Assembly (NCBI GenBank): GCA_018257865.1
Contig: JAEUBA010000037.1
Location: 186,001 to 250,000, forward strand
Length of the DNA stretch: 64,000 nucleotides
DNA from: Stereocaulon alpinum
Taxonomy: Eukaryota; Ascomycota; Lecanoromycetes; Lecanorales; Stereocaulaceae
Direction: 5' to 3'
The position numbers and the translations under genes are program-made. Below are positions 34,599-47,073 of the stretch, in pieces (position 1 is the stretch's first letter; each line of letters opens with the position of its first letter). Below the pieces are notes generated by a model, which saw only the letters and a program-made list of their open reading frames with translations, was not told the origin of the DNA and did not search any database.

Positions 34599-37500
34599 TC
34601 AGATGTACCACATACCGAATCCCATCTGGTTCTTAGGCTCGAAGGGCTGCAGCTTGGGCCATTCGGTCTGGGATCTCGCCTCTTCAGATTGGGCCTTGGC
34701 TTCCTTGCCGGTCTTTCGTCGCTCTTCCTCGACCTGGGCCTTCACGTTGGCGGCCATATCGACATGGGATTCTCCGCGCTTGGAGGCCAGATGAGCATAG
34801 TAGACAGCAGGAACTACCAGCGGTTAGTGCAAGTACTTCCCAGCATGTGGTGGGATACTTACAGAGAGACACAGGAGTAGTCGCACGCTGGTACTGATAG
34901 CAATGGTCGTAAAGGAGTGCTTGGAACTTATCCGCAGGGACATTGGCCTCATCCATCAGCATATGATAGTGGGTAGGACGTGCCGTTCCCTGGATGGCCA
35001 CGTGGGAGCAGAGATAAACGTCATTCTCGAAGGGATGCGTTACGTCGCGGTCGACGATAGTGCCAGGCAGGGGATTTCCATTCTTGTCAGCAGCGCCGCC
35101 CTGAGGTGGGAAGAAGCGAATGTGATGACGCTTCTCTGCAACAACCACGGTCATCTTCACCTATCAAAAGCGTTAGCGCAAGATAGAAATCCTTCGACAC
35201 GAACAGACTCACTTTGTTGTCAGGATGATGCTGACCTAAGTCGGCGAACAAGCGCTTCATATCCGCAACCTCGTTCTTCAAGAGCGGGCCGTATTGACCC
35301 TCAGAGACACCGTCGCGAAAGTAATAGACATGCTTGGGCAAGCGTCCACCACCCACATTCTTCATCCACCAGTCGACGAGCGGACGAAGCATAGAATCCA
35401 CGTTATCAGAAGTGATCATCTCGACGCGAAGACCGTTGGTTTCAATAGCTGCACCATAGCGGGAGCAGGTCTTGTCAAGGGAGACGGTCATAGCAGCCAT
35501 AGAGGCTTGTTCGAGACCGGGACCAGCATGGGAAACATCAGCGCCGATAATCATAGTAGGCTCAGAGAAGTATTGATTCTTCTGCACATGTTGTCAGTAA
35601 TACGCAGATGATCGTCATAATGGATATGACTTACCGATTTGAGCGCAGAAGTGGTTCCACCGAGCTTGCAATTGAATTTCATTAAAACGTTGGAGCAGTA
35701 TTGCGCCGCGTTTCTCTGCACGTTACCCGCCTGAACACATTGGGACATAACACCGAAACGGACATCGCAATTACGCTTTACCCGATTGTAAGTCTCGGCA
35801 TTCTTGTTGGGCAGAACGACCATGATCATCTGTGGTCGCATCTGAGTTTGGTTCCCAGCGTTCTGGAATGTCTGGTAAAGGGCGTTTGCAATGTCGGGAA
35901 TCCCACTGACAATAGGTGGATTTGAGTTCTCAATCCTACCGCCGTGACCCTTGTAGAGTGACAAGAAGTTCTTCTTGAAGGTCTCAACCTCCGCCAGGCT
36001 GGCGGTGCCTCGACGCTCCTTGGCCGGAGAGAGAATGCATATACCCCATGACTTGAGGGGTGCTGTATTGGAATGGAGGAAGACTTTGCCACGAAGATCC
36101 CAGCGACCCGAGTAAACAGGCTTAGCGGTGGCACCCTTTGCGAAGAGCACTTCTGGTGGTTCGAGGATACGAGCATTGGTCTTGAGCATCTCCTTCTCAA
36201 TCTTGAGGCCGTATCCTTGAAGCATTGGATCGTTGGCCCAATTAAGCAACCCAAGGCCCTTTTCAATACCTTGACGACGAACAGGAGGTCGAGACACTGC
36301 GAATTTGATCATCTCTGACGTCTGCAGTACTTGTTAGTAGTAGAACGATCATGTTGCAAAAAGGCTTGAAAGTTGTACCTGTTGTTCATTCAGCTTGAAT
36401 GGATAACGCTGACCGCCGCACATATGAGCGAGCTCCAGGGGAAAGAGAACACCCTTCTTGGTCGTCTCGATGAGCGGCAATTGCCATTTGTCGATAATCA
36501 CGTTGTACTTCTTTTTGAAGTAGTCGAAACATGACATGTTCACCGTTTCGCCAGTGTTCTTGTCCTTCACATCGAACTTGTATGTTTTTGCATTGTACTT
36601 CGAGATCTTCTGGACAGTGTACTCCTTCTGCGCTGTCTTGAGGTGAGCCAATGCAACTTTCAAGATTGGACGGTTGGAACTTACGATTGGTAGTCTGACC
36701 ACGATGACGGACCATGAAATGATTCTTATTCAATCGCTTCAAAGCACGATTCAGAGGTGGCTCTCCGCCATCCTTGGAGGTGGCTGAGCTCATGAACATA
36801 ATTTGATCGTCCGTACCAGAGATCAGAAATGCCAACTGATCAAAGCGAGTCTCATGCCAGAAGCATGAGTTTGAGATGTCGACATTGATGACCAAACGCT
36901 TGCCCTGGGTAATTTTAGTTGGCGGAGCTGATTTGTGGACAAAGAATCGTACCTCTGCCATACGCAAGCTCTGGTATACACCTTTCATAGCTTCGACGCC
37001 GCCGCCAAGAAGCTTACGGTCCTGAGACTCGCCCGTACGCGCGAAGTAAGAGCGTCGGAGATTGATGAGCTTCTTGGAAGGTGTCTCGCGGAGCAAGTGG
37101 TCGAGGAAGTCTATGTTGTAAGTATTGGATGTCTGCAGAACGAAGGAGACTTACTGATAGCTTCCAATACGGAATTATTGAAATCGATCTTGCCGTCAAG
37201 ATAGGCTTGGATGGTGGCCATATTGACGTTCTTGTTCGAGGCTTTTGCAATGCGGACGGGGTGGATATCTTTACGCTCTCCACGAGGGCGCTCGCCCTTC
37301 TCCTCATCCAGATTGACAGAGATGCGAAGCTCTTGCTTGAAATCGTTAGGGGACCTAGGCAAATTAGCTTTCTACGTTACATACATAGCCGGATACAGCA
37401 TGTGCTTACCATCCAATTTTGTTGCCATCGAAGATAAAGCCCGGGCCCAGCTTGCTCTGGACAGCTTTGGAGTTCCAGACGGCCTTGATAAGGCCACGCT

Positions 37501-37806
37501 TCTCATTACCAGATCCAATCGAGATCTATGAATGAAGTCAGTGAGGATCAGGGCAGCATCAGTACTCGAGTGATTTACATCGTATTGGTAAACAGGCTTC
37601 TGAGGCCAGCTCTGGACGGCATGAGAGTTTACTTGAATCTTGGCAGGCTTGCCAGCTTTCCCGAAACTTGGACGATGCATGGCCTCGCTAGGCATCTGAT
37701 CGCGGAACGGGTTATCAGCAAGTACATTAGTAATGAACGGCTTGGTTGGCAAGCCAACTTCGATATCCGGCGTATCAGAAGACAAGTCGCGAGATTTGGA
37801 AGACAT
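34599..37806 (-). CDS. Argonaute (RNA silencing slicer, QDE-2-like)
   Basis: Ten exons: 37806-37579, 37525-37410, 37354-37155, 37110-36953, 36904-36685, 36632-36379, 36321-35635, 35581-35213, 35160-34863 and 34813-34599, 914 residues. Every junction was set by GT-AG sites and continuous homologous frame. N, linker, PAZ-like (FDYFKKKYNVIIDKWQLPL) and Mid regions precede a full PIWI domain. The slicer tetrad is intact in this numbering: Asp636 (GADVSH), Glu675 (RVEMI), Asp711 (YFRDGVSEGQ) and His851 (VYYAHLAS). The protein ends MWYI, as Argonautes do. It should bind small RNA and cleave targets in quelling- or meiotic-silencing-type pathways; Dicer and RdRP are not in the window. The start used here is MSSKSRDLSS; a longer N-terminus through an upstream exon is possible and annotated separately. 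Confidence 0.93.
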
Positions 37807-38405
37807 GATGAATCACTGTGATCAAGAAAGATCGAGAAGGGTGTTGAATAGGGAGATGCACGTGGAAGAACTCCTAATGAGTTGAAAGATGGTGTATGCT
37901 GGTGCTAGGTGTTATGCAGTGTAGGTGTATGGTAAAGATGAAGGATGTGGATGGTGGTTGGATGTATGATAGACGGTTGTGGATGTAGGTTCTGGATAGT
38001 GGAAGGGAGATGGGAGATGTTGGAGATTTATATGTTGGTGGATCCTGGATCGGAAGTGCTTTCTGGACGTGAATGGGGAAGCAAGCGTACTTCTGCAGCT
38101 TCAAACCCAACGGAATGAAGCGTGTTGAAGAAGTAGGTGCATCATGTGAAGACTTTCAAAGGATGCAGAAAGTGTGAAACACGCCATGTGTTCCCAGCTA
38201 GTGCAAGCTTCTCCGGTGTTGCTGGAGAACTTCACAGTACCCCACCTTGGCTGGCATGGTGTCGAAGCATAGCTTCACAGGCACGCTGTGGACGGGCAAT
38301 GGCAATGGTCTCGAATGCAGGGATGAAGGGTGTAGGATGCGTCACGCAAGATATTGAGTTTGAAAAGGACATCGTGATGTGAATCAAGCAAACATTGTGA
38401 CTTAC

Positions 38406-38726
38406 GGTAGTTAGAAGATTCCAAGCGTTCGCTCCGAAGTCTACATTCTTCGAGAGTATCATCTTCTCTGGTTTCTTATTGGACGCTTGGAGAGACTTCG
38501 CCGTCTCCATCTGCTCAGCACGAGTCTGGCTAGCAGTGCGAGATTTGCTACGAGCACGCGACCCAGCGTTGGAGCCGGAGCGTCCGCGTGTCTCGGCATC
38601 AGGTGGTCCATCGAAGGCGGCGGGGCCTTCGTTGGAGGCATCTTGGCCAGTAGGATCACGCGCGGCCTCACGGACTTTCAAATTCCGCTTGGACTTCGCA
38701 CCAGCCATGATTGAAGGACTATCCAT
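38406..38726 (-). CDS. Candidate alternative first coding exon of Argonaute
   Basis: An open frame with starts at MDSPSIM (38726) or MAGAKSK (38708) encodes about 100 residues rich in Arg/Ser/Ala, like the basic leaders of many fungal Argonautes, and ends KNVDFGANAWNLLTT at a consensus donor GTAAGT (38405). It cannot splice to the start region of the core gene, because the acceptor just before MSSKSRD would read a stop. It does fit in phase to a second acceptor, GATCAG, ending at 37696. That acceptor lies about 20 bases after a CTGATAAC branch-like sequence and would continue as MPSEAMHRPSFGKAG. The result would be 978 residues with a 710-nt intron. Whether both forms exist is open. Confidence 0.45.
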
Positions 38727-40305
38727 GATGAATTGATTAGTAAAGGCTGGAGCATGAAGCAAAGACTAGTAGTGAGGAGATTATTGATCTGAGGAGAATG
38801 ACAAGAAGCACACAAGTGAGGCGTAGAAGCAGTGAAGGGTCAGAGCAAGCGATGAGTTGGGACTGCGAGGATAGTCGGTAGAAACTGTCTGAGCGACTGA
38901 TGTAACTTTTCGCGTATTGAGATGTGCAAGCTGCCTCGAGCGATTGAGCGGTGAAGGAGGGTGGTACAGAACAGAGCACTGTTGCAAAGCTCGAGTGCAG
39001 AGTATGTGAAGAGAATTATGAGACGAAGTGCTCGGAATCAAGTGAGCTTAAAGGTCTGCTCTGAGATTGCTTACGTTGACTGCTGTCAGAATGATCAAAG
39101 TAACGATGGTGAAGTAGGTGATTTAAAGTAGGAAGCGTTGTATGATGAGCAGCATTGGTGATTCGGAGTAGTGTGGATGTGAGTTGATGAATGGTTGAAT
39201 CCAGTTGGTGAACACGAAGAAAGGGCGCCGTGAGTCAACGACACCAGGTGGCCACGTACCCTACAGACAGGGAATGTGAGCACTTGTTCACTGTTATCGT
39301 TGACAAGGTTTGCTGTTGGATTCAGTGAAGGGGACGCTTGATGTATGATTATGACTGAGAGAGAAGAAGAAGGAAGGAAAGCAGGCAGGAGGCGTCGGAT
39401 GTGGATGGTGGTGAAGAGGAAGAGGAAGAAGGAAGGAAGGATACAGGAAGATGTAGCAAAACAAACAGCGCTAACACCACTAGCGTGCTGCAAACCTTTA
39501 GCGTGGGCTGAGCCTCGATCGCTCACATTCACTTCTCAGTGTTGTTGTAGGTCACTATGAAAGTGGTTTCCGTTGGGGGTGCTGTGAACTTGGACAGTTC
39601 TGTTCCTGGATGTCAACAACTATGACAGCGGGGTGAGCGGGTAATTGGTTCAGCCTTATATTGCCGCGATTAGCGAGGGCCTGGCCTTCCGTCTGTGCCT
39701 ACCATAATTCTCCAAGCACAAAGCACGTCTACAGCTAACACTTGGCAAATTCGCACATAACTTTGGGCTTTGAGGCAGGTGTTCAAGCAGCTCTAGCTCA
39801 AACGCGAGGCAAAGCGCTTTCGGGGCTATGCTGCCCCGCACGATGGAATCGTACTTCATAGACCTATCGTATTAGGTAGAAGGGGTAGATTCCTCTTTAG
39901 AAGTGGCATTCACCGTGCTCTCCTAGAAGGGCGAGTTAGTACACAGATGCATGAAAGTGTTCTGATGTCTTAATTGCAAGATCTATGTTTAATGTACAGG
40001 TATAGAATTTCCTTTATCTCTAATATCCATTCATGGTTTAGAGATCAACCAATGATGAGCAAGTAATGATACCACCAACGCATCTCGTGCCCCAATTTTT
40101 GATGCCGTACGCCTGCAATGGGTCCAGCTTGCGCAAATGAAATAGCACGCTTGTCTCGCCGAGAAATTAAAGAGTTGAGTGATGATAGTGTTGAGGGGGT
40201 GGAAGACGAGCATAATAAGCCAGATATTCTGTCATCGGTTGTAAGGGTATGGACCTGGGGAGATAGATTAACATGTGCTCAAACATGCGCTGCATGCTCT
40301 ATCAT
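38727..40305. other. Intergenic region, 1.6 kb
   Basis: Argonaute promoter/leader and RNA14 3' flank. A GA-rich tract lies at 39355-39450. No gene recognised. Confidence 0.4.
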
Positions 40306-43300
40306 TCAATTCTTGATGAAACTTTCGAGCTGCTTCTCCAAGCCGTCAATGTGGGTCGAGAGCTCTTCTCGAGTAGGCGATGGCCAGTTTGGGGACCACC
40401 TCAATGGAGCGTTGACAGCTATTCTCTCTGCTGAGGTGTTTGCAGGCAGCGGGCCCCATTGTATAGCAGCAGAGCTTCGTGCAGGAGTTCGAGCGCTTGC
40501 AATCTCATGCGGCCCTCTTCCGTACTGCAAAGACCGTGCATGGAGTTGTTGTGATTGTGCTGTAGCATGTGAAGCAGACGCAGAAGGAGATGGGGAATAC
40601 ACACCAGTGAATTGGCCATTGAATTGACCATTGTACTGCCCGTGAGGCATCGGCGGGATTGGCTGTCCTGGTGGCATTTGCTGGAACGGGGGTCCCTGCT
40701 GGTATTGGGGTGGTCCGCGTGCAGGCGGTTGCGGTGGTGCCTGTACAAGGGAGGTAGGGATGGTTGTCTCTCGAATGAGCCTCACCATCGAGGCGGCGTC
40801 GAATTTGGTTGCATGATATGTCTCAGCCTTGGGGATGATACTGAGTAAGAACGTGACATCGCGGGGAAGAGGAGGTGGCGGTGCCGGGCCTTGCATTTGT
40901 TGTTGGCTGAATTGAGGCATATCCAATGGCTGCCTAGATCGCTTCTGCTGATCGAGTCTTCGGCCTGCCGCACCTTTCAGGGGAGAAACGTCCCGGACAG
41001 TTCTAGCGAGCTTCTGCGGCCGGCCTTCGGTCTCGGAATCATCGAGAGGAAGTGGCCGCTTCGGTGAGTCGACATTTATGTTGAATTGATTTGGGGGAGA
41101 CTGTGGCGGAGCCTCGGTTTCAATGATTGGGATGGCCTTTGGCCTACTTTGGGTAGCGGGTGATATGATGGGTCGAATGACAGTGGGATCGAAACCTTGT
41201 TCCTGAAAGCGTTGTACAAATAATGCAAGTGCAGGGTCCTCAGGATAGAGATCGCGCATTCGCTTTTCGAGCTTGACTATTTGAGTCAATTCTCCATAGC
41301 GTGACTCGAAGTCGTGGAAGAAGGCGTAGAGCGGCTTTGCCTTTGAGGCTGTCTCAGACTTCTGCGCCAGTTTTGTGACTGCGGTCTCGAACACCACTCT
41401 AGCATCTGTAGTAACGTTAGTGTTGGCTACACAAGGCAGTACGACTGTGAACATACTGGTGTGATCGTTATTAGCGACGAGATGCTTGATGTACTCCAAA
41501 GCAAAAGCCTCATCTTCAGGAAAGAGCTTCAATCCACGCTCGAAGATCTTCTTCCCAGTCTCAACTTCATAGCAATGAAATTCGATCAGGGCACACGCAA
41601 CATAGACGTCGCTTGTGATTCTGCCACGCTTACGAGCATCCGCGAAAGTACCTCTAAGGCCAGCAATGGCATCATTGACCTTGCCTTTGCCTTGAATCCG
41701 TCGCATTGCTCGGATCAGGGCTATCCATACATGTGATAACGTCTTGGACAACATGCTGATCCGCCCTGTGTGTAAGGATCTTACAGATTCGATCTGTGCA
41801 ATTTTCAGCTTTTCTTTGCTGCCGTCCTCGTCTGCATCTGCGTCCTCATTGTCATCATCTGCTGTGGTACCATTTGGGGGGGTGTTGCTGTTGGCTGCGA
41901 AAGTAGCTTCAATACGGGCAATGTCTTGGGCTTCGCGGGACTTGAATTTGGAGACCAGATCATACAGTGCGTCTAGGACCTTATCGTAAGTTTCCCGCAC
42001 TGCTGCACCACGACGCACTGCACTCTCATCACCTTCTTCATTAGCTGTGGATAGCTCTAATCGATCAGCACGCTTGAAGGCTAATAGACAGCTCTCAGGG
42101 TTGGCAGCAATTCCTTGAGTCAGAAAGTCATTGCCTTCACTCTCCATATCGTTGGAAAAGCAGAAGTCGCTAGCATCGTACCATAAGTCGGGCCAGAACC
42201 TCATTGCCATCAACGCATGCTTGTAGACAAAGATTATGCGAGCCCTGTATCCAGCCACATCCTCTGATTTCAGAACAAGCGGGTCATCCTTTTCCCATTG
42301 GATCCATCGCTTCCAGATGCCCAACTGCTCCATATATTCATCGTACCCTTGACAACCTGGCGCGGGAGGCAGGACTGGTAGTGTAGTCCGACGCAAGTTG
42401 CGGGTGATGTTTTGGAGTTCTGTATACGAGCTTCGTGCCGACATATACGCAGGAGACTGGTCTTGAAGAAACTTCCTTCCCTGGATGTTTATATTAGTAT
42501 GAAATGAGGCCTAAACGAGTGAAGGACTTACCGTCATCTTGTTCAAGCCCAATTCAAATCCATCATACTCTTTCCACAGTTGATTGGTTTTCTCCGTGGG
42601 AATACATACTGCACGTTGGTAGATTTTCCGGAGCAAGTCCATCTTCTGCTGATCTTGCCAGTTGCTACCTCCGATTGTGCCGGGGCCGGACTTGATGAAC
42701 TGAATATAGTCCACCCAGAGCTTGCCAGAGTCTTTGTCGAGGCCAACGTACTGCATCGCAACATCATATGCTTGATGTATGATCTGGCGCGCTTGGCCTG
42801 AGGAGTCTGTTGTAAGGTTGTTGTGGCGGCGGATGTGATCGAGATACATGGACCATACTGGAAGATAAGGGTTCTGTGGAAGGGCTCGAGACAGAATTTT
42901 GTCCATTGCTGTCCTATTCTGCGCTTCGTTTTCCATCTGAGCGTAGGATACCCATTCCTCGCCCTAGACGATTGTAAGTGGACGGACTTTTTGGAAAGCA
43001 ACAGCTGTCGAAGTAGCTTACGGCTGTTGGAAAGAGGTTGAGGAAACGCTCATAGACATTACGGGCATCCTCTATCTTGGCTCGCTTCTTGTGCTCATTG
43101 ATCAAATGCAGCCAAGCTTGTAAGTCACCACGAGGGTCTTCCTTGATTCGGTCCTCTAAAATGCCGACAGTGTCATGTGGAAGCCGAGCTCGAGGAGCTG
43201 AAGTGCTAGGTGTAGGAGGATGAGCCTTTGTCGAGGAGGTTGACTTAGTCATCGAAGGAGCTGGCAGCGTCTTTGAGGGCTTTAATGTGGACTCGCTGTG

Positions 43301-43936
43301 AGATGACGCTCCTGTATCAGGGAGAACAGCAGCGAGATTGGGAACAGTGTTAGTGGCGCCATTTTGAACGATGCCTGAAGGGCTTTGGGTTTGCACATCA
43401 TTCTGTATTTGTACATTATCTGCAGGAACATGATTCGTGGAATTACTGAAACTAGAATCAGAGACTGGATGCAGTGACGTTTTCTGTTCCATGTTCGCGG
43501 CTCCAGTGCCACCTGCTTGCCCCACCACTCCAGCACCATCGGTATGATTCGGGGTACCTTTATTTGAGTGCTGAATACCAGATATCAGGTTGTTCTCGCT
43601 AGACTGCGAAGACGCTCGAGACATTGACCTAGACAAACTCTGATGGTCGGACTGTGGTGTGTCGTTGCGATGAAGTGTTGATGCGGATGCCAAAGTCATA
43701 GGGATGGCGGACACAATTTGGGTTGGATCAGACAATGAAACATCATGGGGAGAAGCTTGAACAGAATGGTCTTGTGCATTTGAGGGGGGATGGAGGTCTG
43801 TGTGCACTGCTTGTGTTGGATCATATTCATCAGAGCTGGACTCTGCCTGCTCTTCACTATTTCCGCCATACCCATAGCCTGCAGCTTCATTCGCAGCCTG
43901 CATCGAGCTCAAAAACGCTGCCTCCTCATCCGCCAT
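40306..43936 (-). CDS. RNA14: mRNA 3'-end-processing protein Rna14 (CstF-77)
   Basis: Three exons, 43936-43022, 42963-42532 and 42480-40306, 1173 residues. The first about 240 residues are low-complexity Ser/Thr/Pro/Gln. HAT repeats begin near PHDTVGILEDRIKEDPRGD and AWLHLINEHKKRAKIEDARN, and continue as VYERFLNLFPTAGEEWVSYA across intron 1, QNPYLPVWSMYLDHIRRHN and KSGKLWVDYIQF-type repeats. The Suf region (RAMRRIQGKGKVNDAIAGLR, FERGLKLFPEDEAFALEYI) follows. The C-terminal part has the monkeytail-type segment and ends PLRWSPNWPSPTREELSTHI. Rna14 dimerises and with Rna15 forms cleavage factor IA, selecting poly(A) sites in the nucleus. A Pro/Gln-rich linker lies near residues 1040-1120. Divergent from ASF1. 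Confidence 0.93.
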
Positions 43937-44638
43937 GACGGCGCCTTAGCACCGATTAACCAGCTCCTAGGGACTTGCGACCGGGTTAGGGCCTTCGAGC
44001 CTTTCGGTATGATAAAGAACGACCGTTGTACATGTAGACACGACTGTATTCGAGGACGATCGGTGTAGAATGCTGAGTTGGTGGAGGGGAGGGTTAGATT
44101 AGGAAGTGGCTGATGGTGATAAAGTTGAAGGTTATGGAGGGGCTTGGAGTCCATCTTTTCCGGCCCTGAAACAATAGGAAGGATCACATGCGGTGCTGTC
44201 CGAAAGATCTTCAGAGTAGGACCCGGCAACAGGTCGTGCAACTAATGTTCCGAGCTACAACATACTGGTAGGGAAACAAGAGATTTATATGGATAGAAGC
44301 TCTCAGGCTTAAAAACTCCTTATTAGTAGACTTTGTGGTGTCCAAATGTACCTTGTGTTTGTAGCAGCATGCTCCTCTAGGTTAACGGTATGATTGGTCT
44401 ACCTTAGAAAACCACTATGTACTAGCGTGTTTAGTGGACGCGAGCTTGCAGGAGTCGCGCCCAGGTTTGTAGCTTCTTCACAAGTCAACACATAGACCTA
44501 CCCATTGCGTTCCTCTCTTTCCTCTCAACTCCAATACCCCTTGACACAAATTCATACACACATATTAGGCTGCCTGCCCAGACCTCCATCACCACAGCAC
44601 CACATCAAAAAACACCGTTCAACACCTACATCTCCACC
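43937..44638. promoter_or_regulatory. Divergent promoter, RNA14 / ASF1
   Basis: 702 bases between the two start codons. A CT-rich leader tract (44510-44545) precedes the ASF1 start. No specific operator identified. Confidence 0.5.
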
Positions 44639-45662
44639 ATGTCGGTCGTCTCACTATTGGGCGTGAAGGTCCTCAACAATCCTGCCAAATTCGGTGATTC
44701 ATATCACTTTGAGATCACGTTTGAGTGCCTTGAACAGTTGCAGAAGGGTATGTAATTCTTGGCCATTGGCATCATAAAGCGCCAGAAGTAACACAACCTA
44801 TAGATCTCGAGTGGAAGCTCACCTACGTTGGATCGGCAACCTCGTATGCCTCGCAGACATTCCTTACAGATAAGTAGCGCATGCTGATAGTCTCCAGATC
44901 AGAGCACGACCAAGAGCTTGACTCTCTCCTTGTCGGACCAATTCCAGTTGGCGTCAACAAGTTCATTTTCGAAGCCGACCCACCTGATCTCCGTCGCATC
45001 CCCACTTCCGAGATCCTTGGTGTTACTGTTATCCTTCTCACGTGCAGCTATGATGGTCGAGAATTTGTCCGTGTAGGATATTACGTCAACAACGAGTACG
45101 ACTCTGAGGAGCTCAATGCTGAACCCCCTGCGAAGCCAGACATTGATCGCGTGAGGAGGAATGTGCTCGCTGAAAAGCCTCGTGTAACGCGATTCGCTAT
45201 CAAATGGTACAATACTCGACGTGTTCCGCATCCATAACATTCCATGGCTGAAGTTCTTATAGGGACACGGAAGACTCAGCACCTGCGGAATTCCCACCTG
45301 AGCAGCCTGAGGCCGACATAGTTGAAGATGATGGCGCAAACTATGGTGCTGAAGAGATCGAGCTTGAGGAAGGCCTGAAGGCTGAGCTCGCTGCCGAAGA
45401 AGCCAAAGCCGTTGGCGAAGACGAAGAAATGGCAGGTGCTGAGGAGACCGCTGGTGCCAAAGAAGACGACGATTCCGATGCTGGCAGTGAGGATCTTGAA
45501 GCCGACAGCAGTGGCAGTGAAGATGAAGATGCTGAAGAAGAGGAAGGCGATGGCGATGAGGATATGGAGATGGGAGATGGTGAGACTGCTGAGGGCTCTA
45601 ATGCTGGAAAGCAGCAGCCTATGCATCAGCAGTCGCATGCGGGGGAGGTCATGGTGCACTAG
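44639..45662 (+). CDS. ASF1: Histone chaperone Asf1
   Basis: Four exons, 44639-44747, 44804-44843, 44898-45206 and 45263-45662, 285 residues. The N-terminus (MSVVSLLGVKVLNNPAKFGD, then YHFEITFECLEQLQKDLEWK) is the diagnostic Asf1 immunoglobulin-like core. It continues as VGSATSSEHDQELDSLLVGP across intron 2 and GYYVNNEYDSEEL and TRFAIKWD across intron 3. The core binds H3-H4 and passes them to CAF-1 or HIR during replication-coupled and -independent assembly. The C-terminal about 120 residues are strongly acidic (Glu/Asp tract), usual for fungal Asf1. All introns have GT-AG ends; intron 2 has a CTGAT branch. Upstream promoter is shared with RNA14. Confidence 0.96.
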
Positions 45663-45975
45663 AGGGCATGCTTTTCTTCATTTTGATTATTACGATAATG
45701 CAGATATACAAGGCGTTGGGGGATAGATTTCACGGTGAGAAGCTCCAAGGCCGGTGAGCAAGTTATGCCAGTAATCAAGCATCTCATAGTCCGGCATAGA
45801 TGAAAGAGACATTGTGTAAACGATTCGAACATGTCAGTCGGAGAAGCTAGAACTGCATGCATTCTCACACTATAGCTATTACCAAATTCTGATACACCAG
45901 ACACGCTCGTATGCTAATGCTAAATTGTAATCACAAAATTCACTCAACCCATCCTACCAACCATCATCGAACTCC
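45663..45975. other. Intergenic region between convergent genes
   Basis: 3' flank of ASF1. Nothing recognised. Confidence 0.4.
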
Positions 45976-46401
45976 TCATCTCCTCGCCCCATGCCCATGC
46001 CCTCCATGATGTCCATACCTCTGCCCATGGCCCTGAGATGGATACCGCGCCCCATTCCCCCCATGGCCCCTCTCCTGCCCATCCCCCCACACCCCCCAAT
46101 ACCGTCCCCAAGCCCCCCTCACCTCCCCCTCCAACCTCAACTCCAACCTCCTCACCTCCTCCTCCGCCCGTCTCGTCTCCTCCCTCAACGCCTCATCGCG
46201 CGGATACTCCCTCAACAAAAGCCGTCCATTAGATGCTGCTTCTTTTGCTTCCGCGAGGCGGGCTGTGATGCGGTCTTCGCGGCGGATGGCGGTGTTGAGG
46301 CAGCAGGAACGGCAGGGGTGCGGGAAAGTTAGGGTGTGGGCGTTGGGGGGGAGGTCGTGGGTGCGGTGGGCGCAGGTGAAGGTTGCGTAGGGGGTTGGCA
46401 T
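45976..46401 (-). CDS. Small Cys/His protein of unknown function
   Basis: Open frame of 141 residues. It begins MPTPYATFTCAHRTHDLPPN and has a CxH...HPCRSCC pattern in the first 35 residues that could bind zinc. A charged helix (EETRRAEEEVRRLELRLEGE) and a Gly/His-rich tail follow. A good donor, GTGAGG, sits just after LEGE and a CAG acceptor lies downstream, so the C-terminus may be spliced; in phase 0 this keeps GHGQRYGHHGGHGHGARR. A different frame in the same place (GRGMDIMEGMGMGRGDEEFD) also looks protein-like. An upstream minus-strand ORF at 46680-46480 (MRKGLYHSYAYCENPLDCGF) may be an extra exon, but the phases I tried do not join. Start and end are therefore uncertain. Confidence 0.45.
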   Translation of the reverse strand: MPTPYATFTCAHRTHDLPPNAHTLTFPHPCRSCCLNTAIRREDRITARLAEAKEAASNGRLLLREYPRDEALREETRRAEEEVRRLELRLEGEVRGAWGRYWGVWGDGQERGHGGNGARYPSQGHGQRYGHHGGHGHGARR

Positions 46402-47073
46402 ATTTGGTGGGTTGGGGTTTGATTTGGGGTGGAGGATATGGTTTTGCGGGTTCGGCGGCGTGTTGCTGCGAAGTTTGGATTAGTTGGAGCTTTCTGAGGG
46501 TGGTTGAGAAGTACTGGTTGGTTTTTTGGCTTTGTTTGCTTTGGCCTTGGAGATCTTGTCGTGTTGTTTGATGGGTTTGGTTATGGGTGAGAGTGTATGA
46601 ATCATGAAGCCGCAGTCGAGAGGATTCTCGCAATACGCATATGAGTGGTACAAGCCCTTCCGCATGATAGATAGTGGCAAGCTTGATAAGGTGACACAGG
46701 TGTTTTATCAGATGAGCGAGGCTGTGGCCAGCACACACAAAGCATAAGAAATCAGAAGACGAGACAAAGAGCAGAAAGGATACGCATAAGAAAGCCTTTT
46801 ATCACGGAGAATATGAGGATGTTCGACAATAGTAAGACAAAGGAGACTTCTTACGTATGACGAAAATTGGCTTGTAAGACTTCATAGCGTTGCGTCCCAC
46901 GCTGCTTTTTGACACTCTTGTGCTTGTCAGACGGTGACACTGTTTGGTTCGAGCAGTACAATCTGAGGGTGGTTGAACGAGTCAAACTAGATCCATTCTT
47001 AGTTTGGCCCGATCGAACAACCTACATCTAGAGATTTGGACTTCAGGCGCCTTGTGCAGGTAATCTAGCCGTC
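46402..47073. other. Region between small Cys/His ORF and SRO7
   Basis: Contains the unassigned minus-strand ORF 46480-46680 and the 3' flank of SRO7. No other gene recognised. Confidence 0.35.

Noticed and set aside
46229..46738. 169-codon His/Pro-rich minus-strand ORF
   Set aside because: Overlaps the Cys/His ORF in another frame; composition reflects low-complexity DNA.
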